In this document: in pieces, positions 41,101-53,589 of the stretch
Layout: the number at the start of each line of letters is the position of its first letter
Numbering within the stretch: position 1 is the stretch's first letter
From: Rallus limicola
Lineage: Eukaryota; Chordata; Aves; Gruiformes; Rallidae
DNA: 64,000 bases
Direction of reading: 5' to 3'
NCBI GenBank assembly: GCA_022605955.1
Contig: JAKCOZ010000008.1
Coordinates: 9,922,001-9,986,000, forward strand
Made by a program: the position numbers and the translations under genes
The notes under the pieces: generated by a model
Seen by the model: only the letters and a program-made list of their open reading frames with translations
Databases searched by the model: none
Told to the model about the DNA's origin: nothing

Positions 41101-41144
41101 ACAGTGGATAAGTCTTTCTGAAAGTGAAATTACTTGTATTTCAG

Positions 41145-41350
41145 GTATCCTCCCTGGGCCTACCTTGGAAGCTAGATCTGCAGCCGCCCTTCAGTCATGG
41201 TTGTTTCAAGATTAAAGGCCATTTCCCTGTCATTGCCAAGCCTTTTTCTTCTTGCTTTTCATCTCTCAGCATCACAGAATGTACCTGAATACTCTGAAAC
41301 TGAACATCAGCAATGTGTCAGGAAAGAACACCCCACAATTGCTTTTGAAG
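41145..41350 (+). CDS. SEMA5B: SEMA5B first coding exon (signal peptide); CDS part 41197-41350
   Basis: This exon encodes the N-terminus of a semaphorin-5B-type protein, a transmembrane axon-guidance molecule whose Sema domain and thrombospondin repeats face outside the cell. Translation from the ATG at 41197 gives 51 codons plus one base. Residues about 9-25 form a hydrophobic signal-peptide core (ISLSLPSLFLLAF), with likely cleavage near residues 26-27. A cysteine follows at residue 40, and the exon ends in EHPTIAFE. From memory, human SEMA5B has the same length here without gaps and ends in KHPTVAFE. The ATG has G at -3 and G at +4, and an in-frame TAG at 41173-41175 rules out an upstream start in this exon. 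The donor is a strong GAAG|GTAAGA at 41351. The exon start at 41145 relies on a modest acceptor (TGTATTTCAG) and is less certain; it would leave 52 bases of 5' UTR. SEMA5A is less likely because its equivalent segment reads differently. Confidence 0.92.
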
Positions 41351-42190
41351 GTAAGAGCTTCTATTCCTGTTTCAAGTTCCAGTAGGATGAACCATTTTGA
41401 AGTCCTTCCTGGTGTTGTTATGGATGATGGTTTAGTCTGTGCTGTTTTCCTTACAACTGTGATCCACAGGCCAGTGCAAATGGCTTGATGAATCATATTC
41501 CCTTTGATGCTTTACAGTGTTTTAACTCTGAGGTTTCATAGCAGTCACTTAATTCAGGCAGTTTTGGGACTGCTTGGTCTGAGAATCTCCATTTCCAATT
41601 CTGCTCCAGGCTCCCTGTAATCTTGTGCCACACTTAAACTCTGTTTGTTTCCCTTTCTGTAACTGTATTCAGCAGTGCTTATATGCTGGCTGGATCCAGA
41701 CACTTCCTAAGTGAAAAGTGATACAGAATTTGGATATAGTTGAATGCCAGCAAAGTTAATTGTTTTAAAATTGCGGAGAGTGGCTACCTTTTTGTTTGTT
41801 GCTTTTGTTGGTTTTGTTCTTGTTATGTCACCTTTGCTAGCAGTTTTTCTTTCATCTGGGCATTTAATTTGATGTGGCGTTAAGAATATGAGGGAGGGCC
41901 TTTGTGTTGCAATGGGCAATCTGTTCTTTTGCAACACGGAATTTCTCTTGTCCTCATCCCGGTTGGATTTTCCATGAGTGTGTATGTACATCTCAACTGC
42001 TGTCGGTCCAATCTGTCCACTTACCCACGCAACAGTTAGATCATTATATTGGTGCCACCATTATTTCTGAATTCACCCCAGATAAGTGTGTTAAGCTCAG
42101 CGTGCCAGCAGCATCAGCTGCTGAATCTCCTTGCTAAAAATGGTTTCCTCCTAAATGTTGAAATATTGATTCTAGTTCCCATTTAAGGCT

Positions 42191-42286
42191 TTGCAATGCA
42201 TCTCCAGTTACATTCTTCACCAAAGGCAATTAAGTACCTTGCAATGTGTCTCTAGTTAGGTTCTTTGCTGAAGGCAATTTACTTGT
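42191..42286 (+). repeat. 48-bp tandem duplication, two copies
   Basis: Unit 1 begins TTGCAATGCATCTCCAGTTA and unit 2, starting at 42239, begins TTGCAATGTGTCTCTAGTTA. Both continue through a TTCTT-rich segment to AAGGCAATT and TACTTG or TACCTTG. Differences are scattered, so the duplication is old. Confidence 0.85.
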
Positions 42287-44299
42287 GGTTTTGTGACCTT
42301 TGAGATAGGGTTTCCAGGAAGAAAATAGTCAAAGGCTTCCTTGCTGACCTTTCAGGGTTCTTCTAGAAAGCTTTACTCTTCTTCACAGAGAAGGAAACTT
42401 GTCTCTTAATTTGGAAAGTGTAAGAGATTTCTTGTCTGGTTTCCATTATCTATGCTTTAAAGGTTTAAGTGGATTAAAGTAAATTAGCAAAATCTTTAAG
42501 ACTACATGATATGGCAAGCTCTAACCTTGCTTGGGTGGAAAGGGTAAATAAACCTTGATTTTAATTGCTAAATAAGTCTAACCATCTGTTTAACTGGGAA
42601 GGGGTGAAAAGAGAAACTCTTGTGGTAAAAAATGTGGTATAACTCAGATATTTAAACTGGTAATACAATAATGAGGACGTCAAAGATAAAGCAAAGAGAA
42701 GTGTGCACTCTTTCTATTAACCAGGAGCACCACACTTTGTGTTTGCAGAGGGTGTGTTTGTGGGATCCAGAATATTAGAGCCCTGATTCCTGATGTTGCG
42801 GAATTGGTGGGCATTTTTGGCACTTAGTGTGGGTGCATCTCTGCAGAAGTGATGGCCATGTAAACACACTCGTACTCTGCCAGTTGGATTTGTTTTAATC
42901 AGGCATAAATTTTACACAGGAAAAAAATAATCTCTCTTGCTCTTTCACTGTTCTTGTTCACATTCTCTTTTTAATGGTAGAGGGCAAAAACTTCTATAGT
43001 TAATTATAACTTGACAATTATACAAAAGAAATAAAGATTAAAATTGCAGACACAACAAGAAAATGACCCAGATTATCATTTGGGTCTCTTAAACACAAGT
43101 TAGAGTCATAGTTATTGTTTTATCTCAGCACCTGTTTCCTCATGTTTGTTCGTGATACAGTTAAATCGTGCATTTTCTGCTGCAGAGCTCAGCTGGAAAA
43201 TACACAGGAATAAAAATAAAGGCACCTTATTTTCACTGCATATAGAATGTAAGCTCTATGGAAGAGAGCTCACAGCTCCAAAAACGCACCTCAGTTCATA
43301 ATATAATTTACCTTAAAGCGATACCCTGTTGTGAAGCCCACACGAGCAGGTTTAGGCTGCAAGGGGAGATGTGCAGGGGAATAGACACCTTGTGTGCTGC
43401 TCCGAAACTCTGAGATGTCTCTTGCTCAGCAGTGGTTCTCATGGGTTTCCTGTGGGTCACCAAATACATCATCCAATGGATCACAACCTACTGTACAATG
43501 AGAACGTCAAGCCAATGACTGGAAGAGCAACCCCAGCAGCAGTTCTGCTGATGTTCCTGCTTCCAGGGGGGAAGATTAAGTTGCAGCAGCAATTTTCAGT
43601 GGATGGGCAGTAATAGTAAGGCCCTAGACCATCCAGTCATACAGGAAGCATTAATTTCCTGCCAGAATGAACACATTAACAAAATAATTTATGTTACAAA
43701 GGGGTTGAATAGCTTCATATTCACAATCTTGCTAGTCAGGCTTCCCGTTGCAAAATAAATGGGATGCTGTAACATGTTTTGTGTTCTCCAGTCTTAAGTT
43801 CCCACCTTGTCTGTGCTCAGGTTCTCTTTTGATTGTACTTTTCCTCCAGACTGAGATATTCTTAACATCCGGTTGGCTGGATAACATCCTTGTCATGGAA
43901 TAATCCAAGTAAAATTCCTGTCTGTTTTTTAACATATTTCCTAAGAAATTCTGTATTTGCTGTGCCTCATCTGTTGCTTATTGTATCTCATTCACACTAT
44001 TCAATCGTCCTTTAGAATTGATAACTCTTTGTATTGCTAAGGAAGAGGTAAGCAAGAAAGCATACTCTGTATGACTTACTAATTTTAGCAGAAACGAGTC
44101 TATATATGCGTTTACTTTAGATGTGTTCAGAAATGAAGAAATGCTGTTTCCTTGCAGTCCATTCCCCAATCCATCTTCTGTTACTTATGACCTAGAGAAA
44201 ATGGTCCAGACAAGTTGAGGGACCTACATTCTGATCTTAAACGTGCTTATTTTACATGCATAAGGTAAATTTTGTACTACCAGGAGACATGGAGCCTGG

Positions 44300-44365
44300 G
44301 AAGGGACTGTAGGCTGAACGATTTGTCCTAAAGGTCGCAGGGGATGGGTTAGGAATTTGTGCTGT
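44300..44365 (+). repeat. Possible MIR-like remnant
   Basis: GCTGAACGATTTGTCCTAAA followed by GGTCGCAGGGGATGGGTTAG has the spacing of the MIR GTGACTTGCCCAAGGTCACAG core, but with many differences. It is a weak call. Confidence 0.3.
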
Positions 44366-46598
44366 GAGCACCATCCATTGTGCTTGCACAGTACCAGACT
44401 AACACAATGGTGCCCGAGTTTCCTTGGGGCTTACAAGTGATGCTTATTGTACAGTTCACCAACAATAATAATGTACCCAGTTTGGGCTTTTCATAATTAG
44501 ATTGTTCTACTCTGTTCTTATAGGAAATCCAGTTAAAGTTTGATTTCCCTTGTTAGATCAATAAGAAAATGATCTTTTACTTCCCAGGAGCCTGTTTCTG
44601 GTGTCTTATTACCTGTTTGGCTGTGAGTGGGTAGCTACAATAAAGATCTTGCATGCTTGTTTGTTTTTCATTGAGTTGAGAAATTAGTGAAACAAGTCGG
44701 GTATATCCTTAGTGCATCCTTTTTTATTTATACCTGAGTGTACACATGCATGCAAGTCCCATTTCACTAAACAGTATGTCATCCCAGCACAGCTCCACTG
44801 TGGATCACTCTGGTAAGCCAAATATTAGAGAAATTGTTTCTAGTTCTTGTCAGTCATGCTCATCTTTCCCATCTTTTCCATATATATAACCAACAGAACA
44901 GTTCCTGCATTTGCAACTGGGCTATGTCCCTGCCATACTGGTTCTTAGCAGTATCCTCTGCCATTATGCAGCTGCGTCTTATACATAAAGCACCTTTGCT
45001 ATTCATTAGAGACATTTGAAGCTCTTTTGTAGCATGTCCCTTGGGAAAGCCAGAAACATCTTCTGCCACAGCAATACTATATAAGATTTGTTATTTTGAG
45101 AGCCAGCGCTGTGACTGACGTGCATATGTTTGCAGTGGGTGCAGAGAGCTTGGTTTCAGCTTGTTTACCAATGAAGTTCTTAAAAGTTTGCAAACTCATC
45201 TGTACTGTATGAATCACTTAGATATTCACAACTTAACTGGAAATGAGTTGTAGACAGGTTTCCACTTGCAGGTTCTACTATGATTTATTTCTCATGAGTT
45301 TTATCCATTAAATCACTTTGCTCAGGAAAAAGTATGATAGACTTTCCAGATTTTCCTCTGTTCTGCATCCCAGGGCTTTCTCCCCTGGGTCATGGCAGTT
45401 AGTGTAAGCATCATTTTTTCCCGCTTAAATAATTGCAGCCTGTCTTCATCCATAAAACACCTCAGCTGATCTCATGCTGAAGTATAGGAGGAAGGTGGAC
45501 TTGGTTAAATAGCTTACATCCCAGATCTTCTCAGGACTGCAGATCTCAGCTGAGCAGACTGTATCGTCATGGCTGGTGTGAGCTCTCAGTATGCAACATT
45601 TAAATCTATTGTCTAATCCTCAGTCTCACCTAGATGCAGACAAGTTGCTCTGTCTGTTGCCTCAGGTATTCAAAATGAATTAGTTTGGGAGTGCTTAAAT
45701 CTGGGATTTTACTTCAGACTGTCTGTAATTATTACCTCCTACCCGATGAATGTGATTCAGGTTGCTTGAATGTAGCTCACTATGTATTTTCTCAATATTT
45801 TCGTTCTTTAAACAACATTTTATTGAAACGTGACCAGCTTCTAACACTGGAATCTGTAGGGAGCAGTTAAGTGTTTGCTTGTTGCATTGAAAGCAAAAGC
45901 TGTTTTAACTTTGTGAGCTGGAGGATAATAGGCTATGATTTATTTCTTTTGAAGGTTCTTGACATTTTACCAAACACCCCTGCTATTGTTGAATTGGTCA
46001 CTAATACATTATTCCCTTTCCTGTATATTGATGGGGAAAAAAGCATATTAGTATTCATCGACTCCAAAGACCAGCTAAGAAAACCACATAGGAAATTCTG
46101 ATAAAGATTTACACTGTTCTTGAGCAAGTGAGATTTTAACAATTCAAACCAAAATCTTAGTTAACGAAGGATGAAGATTGTGGGGTGAAGTATGAAAGAG
46201 ACATCTGGCTAAACATTGAAGAGAAGGCAAAATACATTATGGGAGAATTGTCTTCTAGTTCATAGCCTTGCTGCCCTTGAATCTTCATACAGGGAGTCCA
46301 AACATTAACTGATGATAGAGTGTTGATTGGAAACTGGTAGCATCCTGTGGGTGCTACAGAATATTTGACCTTCAGTGCATTTCAGTATAGATTTTGTTTC
46401 CATTAGGCAAGCCTTGTGGCAGTTTTCTTTTTAATCTTGAAAAATGGAACTGTGGCAAGTGAGGCTGATATTTTCTTCTTTACGGTGGATTTAGAATTTG
46501 TTTGAAAATTGTGACTAATAAAGCTGTAAATATACAGTGGTTAAGGAATTAATTTGCTCTCAGGCAAAACTTCTGCTCTCAATATATTTTTTTTGTTC

Positions 46599-46690
46599 CA
46601 TAATAATAATTATAACAATAACAATGCTAGTTCTTTGGCACTTCCCCCTTAATGGTGTCCAAGGCACTTCACAAATAGTTGCAATGAGTT
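46599..46690 (+). repeat. MIR-like amniote repeat remnant (5' portion)
   Basis: An AATAATAATTATAACAATAA tract is followed by TTTGGCACTTCCCCCTTAAT and CCAAGGCACTTCACAAATAG. This resembles the part of an ancient amniote MIR element that carries CAAAGCACTTTACAAACATTA. The tail with the GCCCAAGG core is missing here. Confidence 0.55.
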
Positions 46691-49100
46691 TTGATTGAAA
46701 ACAGTGTGCTGTTCCTTGGGGCCTAAAGAGGAAAACAGGTCTTGGAAGAGCGCTCTTCATTCACAAAATGCTTTAGACAGAGTAAATCATGACAAACAGG
46801 AGAGAAAAGGAACACTTTGCAGTGAAGCTTCAGGAAGGAAAGTGATAGAGAAACTCTTACATATTGGAGTGAGGGAAGGTAAGACATACAATAGCTCTGA
46901 CCATGACTGGTGGTGGTGATGATGAAAGGGAGGGCATGCAGAACTGAGCGATGTGTAGAAACAGGTGCTCAGAAGGTCACCAGCATGGTATGCATGAACC
47001 GAGGCCATGAAAAACCCTGGGCAACAGCAGAGTAGTGTATTTACATCTTCCAGAGATACTGCTTGTGTATCTGGGGATAACAGCAAGCATGTGCGTGGTC
47101 CTTTCTTTGGCACAGTGGTTAGACCAAGGACATGGAAGTGAGCTGCCTTTTTTTGGATCCCAGGCAGCACCTCAGAGAAACAAAGTGGAAAGCAAATCAA
47201 AGTGGTTCAGTGCAAAGAAAGACATGCCTTACAGATGTCATTCTCAATTTTAAAGTTTACTTAGCATAGTTCCCTAACTGAATAAGTATGGCAGACCTCA
47301 TTTATTTGGCACATCTGCTTCTGATGAGTGCTCCTATATCACATTCTCCCAAAACCTTCCATTCAAGGATATTATTATGCTTTGACAAAGTTCACTTTAG
47401 TACTAGCAATCTCATAAGAAATTCTCTTGTTTAATCATGCAGGGTTCACCCTGGAAAGCCACAGTCTCAGCTCAGTCAAGCACTCAGTATGTATGTACCT
47501 TGAAGTCAATGGAATTGTGTGGGATTGAAACCAAATGTATGCTTATGTGCTGAGCTAGTCTACAGGAAAAGTGTACAACAATGAAACATCAAGTTTGTAA
47601 ATGGAAAGCCTAGTGTTTTGTTTCTAGAGTGTTCTGCTATCACAGGTCCAACTGGACAACTTGTTCCTCTAACATGGCTGAATCAAGTGGTTAAGGAATC
47701 CAACATGTTCCTAGGTTTACCATAGGATTATCTGGATGTAAGTCTGTGATCTGCAATACACAGTACACTGGGTTAGAGCTTTTTATGATCATTTGTAGCT
47801 TTGGGAGCTGCAGATAAAATACTGAAGAAACTCTTGTGCTTTGGCTTAAAAAGCTCTGACTTCATAGATCATCCATTCTCCCCTTTTTACAACATTGGAA
47901 GATCTTTAGAATGTATTTTAATGGAAGTGCTCAAGCTGCAAAATTCAGATTTGTGTTTTATACATGGGGATTGCTCTGTTTTACAGCACATTAATAAAAG
48001 AGGTGGAGGTCATGGGTGAAATGTGGTCTTTGATAATCCTTTACTATTATTAGCCAGCTTCCAATTTAAAAACACTGATCCTCATGAGAACCGGTTCATT
48101 TCAAAAGTCTTTCAGGATTTTACAGCCTCACCTCCTATTCATTGGTGCACCTGACTCATGGTGGGACCTTTATGCGCAGAAGACAGGAATCCTCATAGAC
48201 TAAAAAGAACAAATTGTACATTTGGTTTGGTGTCTCCAGTTCAGTCTCTGGCAAGCCAGCAAAGAGGGTCAACTTCTGTTTCAGATGTCCGTCAAAATGA
48301 TTTGCTTCTGTGGCAGATCTGGGTACCTGCAGATGAAACTCACCAGAGGTTTCTCAGCTCCCTCCTGTGTTCTTACTGGTTGTCCTGAACTTTGCACCAT
48401 CTCTCCTGGCATAAATGGTTGGTGTAGGCATGTAACTGTAAGGATAATAAAAACATTGCCTGCAGTTGTGGAGCAGGTAGGTGGAACGACAGCTGACCAA
48501 TGACAAAGGACTGCTTCTTCCATCAGACTGCAGTGGCTGTAGGAGCCAAGATGCAGCTCCCTTTCCTGTCTGAATAAAAGGATTATACTGACCAGAATGT
48601 CATAGGAAGCTGCAAGTGATGCATGAGCACTCACCTTATCTTTATCAGCAAGGGAGATTGCGTGACAGCTGCAGGGCTTGTCTCAGTAAACAATGGATCA
48701 CAATACCTAAACACTGCAACATCCTTAAGAAAGCTCTGGGTTTGCCATCAGCGGGGCTCTGTGTGGTGCGGGTTAGCCAGCTTTCAGAGGGTAGGCATGA
48801 AAATGTGCAGGGATTTCCAGGGTGAACCCTGCTGGGGTAGGAGCAAGGTTGTTAAAGAGGCGAGGCAGTGCTAGGGGAGTGTTTGCTCCAGTTGGTAGCC
48901 TGCTGGAAAGCCAAATCCATTCTTCCCATGAAGTCCTGTGCTGGGCAGGCACACACCTTTGGTCCTGCCAATCTCAGCTACAGAAAATGGACACACTCAT
49001 GACTCATGGACATGCATCTATATCCCACAATCTTGCAGCACAGTGGTGTCTCTTGCTCTTGATAGGTCATTGCCAGTGAGGATCTGCAATGCTGTATGTT

Positions 49101-49230
49101 GAGTCACCATCCCTGAGGGTATTTTAAAGATGGCACTTAAGGACATGATTTAGTGGTGCACTTGCCAGTGCTGGTTTCATAGTTGGATTCCATGATCTTA
49201 AAGGTCTTTCCCAACTCAAACCATTCTATG
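49101..49230 (+). mobile_element. CR1 LINE 3' end fragment (second subfamily)
   Basis: The fragment runs from GAGTCACCATCCCTGAGGGT through GGCACTTAAGGACATGATTT and GATCTTAAAGGTCTTTCCCA to CCATTCTATG. This is the other common bird CR1 tail type, with GTCACCATCCCTGG...GGGACATGGTTTAGTGG in recalled consensus. It is truncated at both ends, with only one octamer left, and is more diverged than the copy at 32195. Confidence 0.88.
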
Positions 49231-49984
49231 TTATTTGGGGTCTGAGGTCTTATGGGGATCTGAGCAATAGGAACCATGCTGAAGAGGGCAGAGCCCCTCT
49301 CATGTTACAGACTTCTTTCCAAATTCCCCTGCCTGAGGCCTGAGGACCTAGAAAGTGGAATTCTTCTGGCTCTCCCCTGGGGCAAGTCTTGACTGAGCTT
49401 CTGCCTGCCCTTCACCATGTGTAAACAGAAACCCAAATGAAATAGAAAATGGCTCAAGACTCACCTCTCTGGTACAACAGAAGACGAAATGTGGAAGACC
49501 TGAAGAAGAGAGATGCTAAAGAACTATAGAAATGTGCAGAATCAGGAAAGAGACTCATGGTTCTTCAATCTCCTTCCCTAGGGAACCTCCAGCACAACTT
49601 AACACCACATTGTCCCATACTGGGAATGAGTACTAGTTCATGCTTATTTGGTGTTTTCTTTATCTGGGATTGAATCCCTGGGTTCTTCCTGATAGATTGG
49701 TATGTTTTGCCAGCTGCTCCATATTAATAATAAAAAAGTAAATAAACAGGCAGTCATAAATGTACTCTTGCAAAAATTAGGTTTGGACTAAGTTCTTTTT
49801 TTTCTGCATATTGAAACAATTTAGCAACACTTGTTTTGAAGCTATGATTAAAATTTAGGAAACAAAGAGTCAAGATGTTAGGTATGCATTAGCAACAGTT
49901 AGTGCCTCCTGTACGCCATATTCTTTACAGATAATTAGCTAAGCCTTGAAGCATTAGCCAATATCCCTAAACTCATTTAACAAT

Positions 49985-50095
49985 TGCAAGCACTGAGACA
50001 CTAAAAGGTTTTGTGATTTGCCCAAGGCAAAGGGCTCCAGTATTGGTGCCATTGGGTACTTGGGACCAAGCTTACTTCTCCAGATCTCATTCCTC
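49985..50095 (+). repeat. MIR-like amniote SINE remnant
   Basis: CACTGAGACACTAAAAGGTT then TTGTGATTTGCCCAAGGCAA follows the MIR order CTGAGGCACAGAGAGGTTAAGTGACTTGCCCAAGGTCAC closely. The downstream half is degraded. Confidence 0.8.
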
Positions 50096-51970
50096 TCTTG
50101 GAATGAGAGGAGCTCAGCAAGGTCAGTTTAAGGAGGAGCTGTAAATAGCAAGGGGAGAGGCACAAAATGATTTAGATTTGGCATAACTTTAAATGATAAC
50201 ATATCTAGGTTATTATGGTTATTGTGATTCCCATGGCTCTGTGAAGGTACAACCTGAGTCTTCAGTTTTTGGGGTTTTTTCCCTTCAAGGTGGTAAAGAG
50301 CAGAGCCTTTTCTTCTGCCTCCTTCCTTTTGATAGTAGCTGAGAGATGGGACTATTCTCACTTTCATGATACCAAGAGAGAAACAGTCCTATTCTTTCTC
50401 CTTCCAGTCATCTTATATCCACATGTTTTTGGACAGGCTGGAGAGGGACATTAGCAGTTCTTTTGCTTCCTGGATCTCAATGAAAGGGAATGGCTTACTG
50501 CAAGCAGCTATCACAGTGACTCTCAGGCCACTCCTGGGTTAGCTCATTGTTTCTCTCATCTGAGGAGGAGCTTCGTAGTTGGCCAAGATGGGAAGAATTG
50601 ATTGAGTGGGCAGGAAACAAGGTAGAAACATAGCTGGAAGGTGAAGACTGCTAGAAAATAAAGCAGTAGTGGGAGGGAAGGTGAATGAGGGGTAAACTGA
50701 GTGAAACCATGAAAATGAGACAGCTAGAAGAACATCCAGGTGGATTTGAGTATTGAGTGGGGAGAGAAGGAAACTGCTGGTTTGGCCCATTTTGTAGAAA
50801 GTGCAGTACTCTGCCAACAGCATTCTGAGTACTCATAACTGTGAGTGGAGAGCCGAGATTTAAGAAGGCAATGAAGCTAGAAATTGCAGCAGTTGGGATG
50901 AGGACATATTTAATGGAGAATTAAATATTTCAATGGATCAGGTTAAAGAAAGAGAGAATACCAGTAATGAGGTGGAGGTGGTGATGGGAAGACAAGACAG
51001 CAGGGTAATATGTATGTGTAGGAGGACTTCTGGGATAAAGCCAACTTGAGTTTTTTGGCCTCATGAGTAAAGTTGAACTCTGAGTGCTGACACATTTGTT
51101 TGTTCAGCTCTGCTTGCGCAGCAAAAGATTTCTCCTTCCCTTGATAAATTTGCTGAATCGTGGAGAGTTTTTGTGTAGCAGAGGCTACTTTTACATCTCA
51201 GCATGGTGAAGGAGTGAAAGTTATTTTCCAAAAACAATTGCACTAACCTGTGGTGTGACCTACAACAGAGAGCTAAAATGTAAAATTAAGTCGATACTAA
51301 AATATGATTCATTATCAGTCCAATAAAGATAACACTATAAGTAGCCTTTAGCTTCTGTGAATCCTTGGCCATGTCCACACTTGCTGTGTTTGAGAAGACA
51401 GGCATGGGTAGTCATCAGCCTTCTGATCTTTGGTTACAGCTTTGTTTGTTTTCTCTCAGATTGGTTCTGGTCGGTGGCCCACACAGAAAGGAAATGATGG
51501 CCTCAGTCTTAGCAGTAAACTGTCTTCTTCATGACAAATACTGTGAATAATAAGGGTAATTTTAGCCAAAGGTGGTCTGAGATGGTAGATCTGATTTTGA
51601 AGATGGGACATTTCATAAGTCTATGACAAGAAGATAGCCTGAGATGTTACCTTATGTTTCAAAGTTATTTGCATCTGTTGGTCACTGTTGGCATCCAGCA
51701 CTGAGTGTCCTTCAGGCTAGTGGGTACATTGAAAAAGGTCTAAGCAGTTGAGTACTTGCAAACTGGAGTATCTGCCAGTCGCTAAGCATGGTTTGCCCTG
51801 TGCCAGGGCTGAAGCAAACCAAAAGAAGAGAAGACTGTGCAGTTCAAAAGTCATGGTCATCATCTGGGCCATCCATACTCACACACAGTAATTAAACATG
51901 CTAATTAAACTAATAGGTTGAATTAAAGGAACTTAGAAGAGACCATAACAAGGCGGTAAGGGAAGTATTC

Positions 51971-52170
51971 AATGTGTGGCAAAGACAACACTGCACAAAA
52001 GTAGGTCTGAATGTCTGCAGAATGGTTATTTATGTATTCCCATTGAGTCTGGCAGGACCCCAGTCCTATATGAATGCTCTACTTCATTGCATAAGCCTTT
52101 GCTGTTGAATCAGCTTATTTTACAGGGACTTTATGTAATGCATGTGGTTCAGGTTGTATTTTCTGGAATG
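51971..52170 (+). repeat. Unnamed dispersed repeat, copy B
   Basis: This is the second copy of the element at 35635-35820, about 16 kb away and inside the intron after the first coding exon. It is slightly longer, with extra bases between CCCCAGTCCTATATGAATGC and GCTGTTGAATCAGCTT. The level of difference implies an old family rather than a recent local duplication. Confidence 0.8.
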
Positions 52171-52684
52171 GGATCCCTCTGAATCTTCCTTCTTGTTCAG
52201 CTTCCCTGTCTTCCTCCGTTCAGGTCTTTTTACGGTATCTTTGAGTGCAGTGCCAGGACAGGGGCACAGTTAGTCTGTGTATGTGGGTGTACCCTTATTT
52301 TGCACAGAGAATCCTTGGACCTGTTTAGTTTAGTTTCTTTTGCTCCAGCCTAGGAAACCCATCCTGAGAATTACTCCGGAAGAGGTGCTCTTGAATAACA
52401 CAGTGGTTATCCAGCAATAGCTTTGCAATTTCAAGGCATGGGCATTTAACCTCTCTGCACTTGCGTGGGGTGTGCTGGATGCACAGAGCCGTTACAGCCT
52501 GCTGGAGATGGGAGCTACAAGTGGGCTTAAGTGAGATGAAGCAGTAAATGCTGTCCTTCAGACAGGGAAGTCTCAACTCAGTGTTTACATTCTTTCCTCC
52601 ACAGTGAAAGGGTGAGGTGGGGAGCAGCTGGTTTTAAGGAGATGAAGGCTCAAGTATTACCAGGTTTACCACATCTTTAGAAGC

Positions 52685-52755
52685 GCATCCAAAACCCATC
52701 GAGCTTGGTGGAAAACTGCCAATGATTTGAGGAGCCTCTGGATCAGGCCCTTAAA
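52685..52755. repeat. Ancient amniote interspersed repeat remnant (CTCTGGATCAGGCCCTT type)
   Basis: CATCCAAAACCCATCGAGCT, TGCCAATGATTTGAGGAGCC and TCTGGATCAGGCCCTTAAA resemble a widespread sauropsid repeat in which CCATTGA...CAATGG precedes CTTTGGATCAGGCCC. The family name is not certain from sequence alone. Confidence 0.5.
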
Positions 52756-53589
52756 CCCAGCTCCTGCAATTTGGCACGCCGTCCTCTGTGCAGCTGACTA
52801 ATCCTTGTCCCAGTCCTGTACTCTCAGGAAGCCGGTGCAGAGCAGCATGCTAGTAGACTGCAGGGACCACCCTCCGAAATGGCAGTGAGCCTCTTTTCGC
52901 CTTGTCTTTTGCATGCGTAATATCCTGAGCACAGCTGGCTCTGCAGACTTAAATTTCCTGCAAAGCTTTGTCTTCTTTGCAGCTGGATACCTGAACCACC
53001 TTGAGCTCTGGAGGGTCTTGCAGAGCCTTGGAGGCTCTGAATCAGATGTCTGGTGATGGACGGTGTTGGAAACTATTAAACTTTTGTTCGTTGGTTCTCG
53101 TGTGGAGGAAGTGAGAGCATGGATCTTTAACCCCCTGGAAATGATTAGAGGTGAGAAGCACAAAGGAGGCCTTGATGAACATTTTGCCCCTAAGCCATGT
53201 GGTTCCTTGCTTTCCGGCTCCTGCTGCCGACATGCAAAACCAGGGCCTTGGTTTTTAATTTTTCATACTGTTTTTAAACAGATACTTTTGCAAATGTAAA
53301 CATGTCCCAGCACTGAAGGTTTCCAGCCAAATTAAAGAGTCAGCACTGGAAAAATCAGCCTTCTGAGAAAGGTCAAATAGAAGCAAACTCGAGTTCATTG
53401 GGTCCATATGTGTAAACTTCAACTAATATGGGATAGAGCAACACTTACCTTGCAGCTAGTTTCAAAATGAAAGCCTGGAACTGTCCTTAGGGATGCCTGT
53501 GGCCTGAGAGGTAGATTTGAATGTATCCAATGAAAAAAGACCCACGCCCTAACTCTTGGTTGCATTTCTATTCCACCATATCCCTTCCT

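Larger units (their letters stand above)
1..41144. other. Non-coding DNA upstream of first SEMA5B coding exon
   Basis: No exon can be supported here. ORFs are short, their translations are low-complexity or random, and none shows a recognisable domain flanked by good splice sites. No CpG-dense promoter stretch was seen; CpG is sparse throughout, with only small local clusters (for example near 12780, 27400 and 37550). Because the coding gene starts at 41197 downstream of an apparent 3' splice site, this region is probably the 5' intron of SEMA5B, or intron plus upstream intergenic DNA. The individual repeats and conserved-looking blocks are listed separately. Between them (for example 1-6400, 17200-27200 and 38150-41120) I see only unique non-coding sequence. 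Confidence 0.75.

Noticed and set aside
41252..41488. Alternative ORF overlapping the first SEMA5B exon
   Set aside because: It is out of frame with the signal-peptide ORF and reads through the strong GTAAGA donor.
46787..47200. Minus-strand open frame with a histidine run
   Set aside because: The His run comes from a short GGTGGTGGTGATGATG tract; there is no other protein feature.
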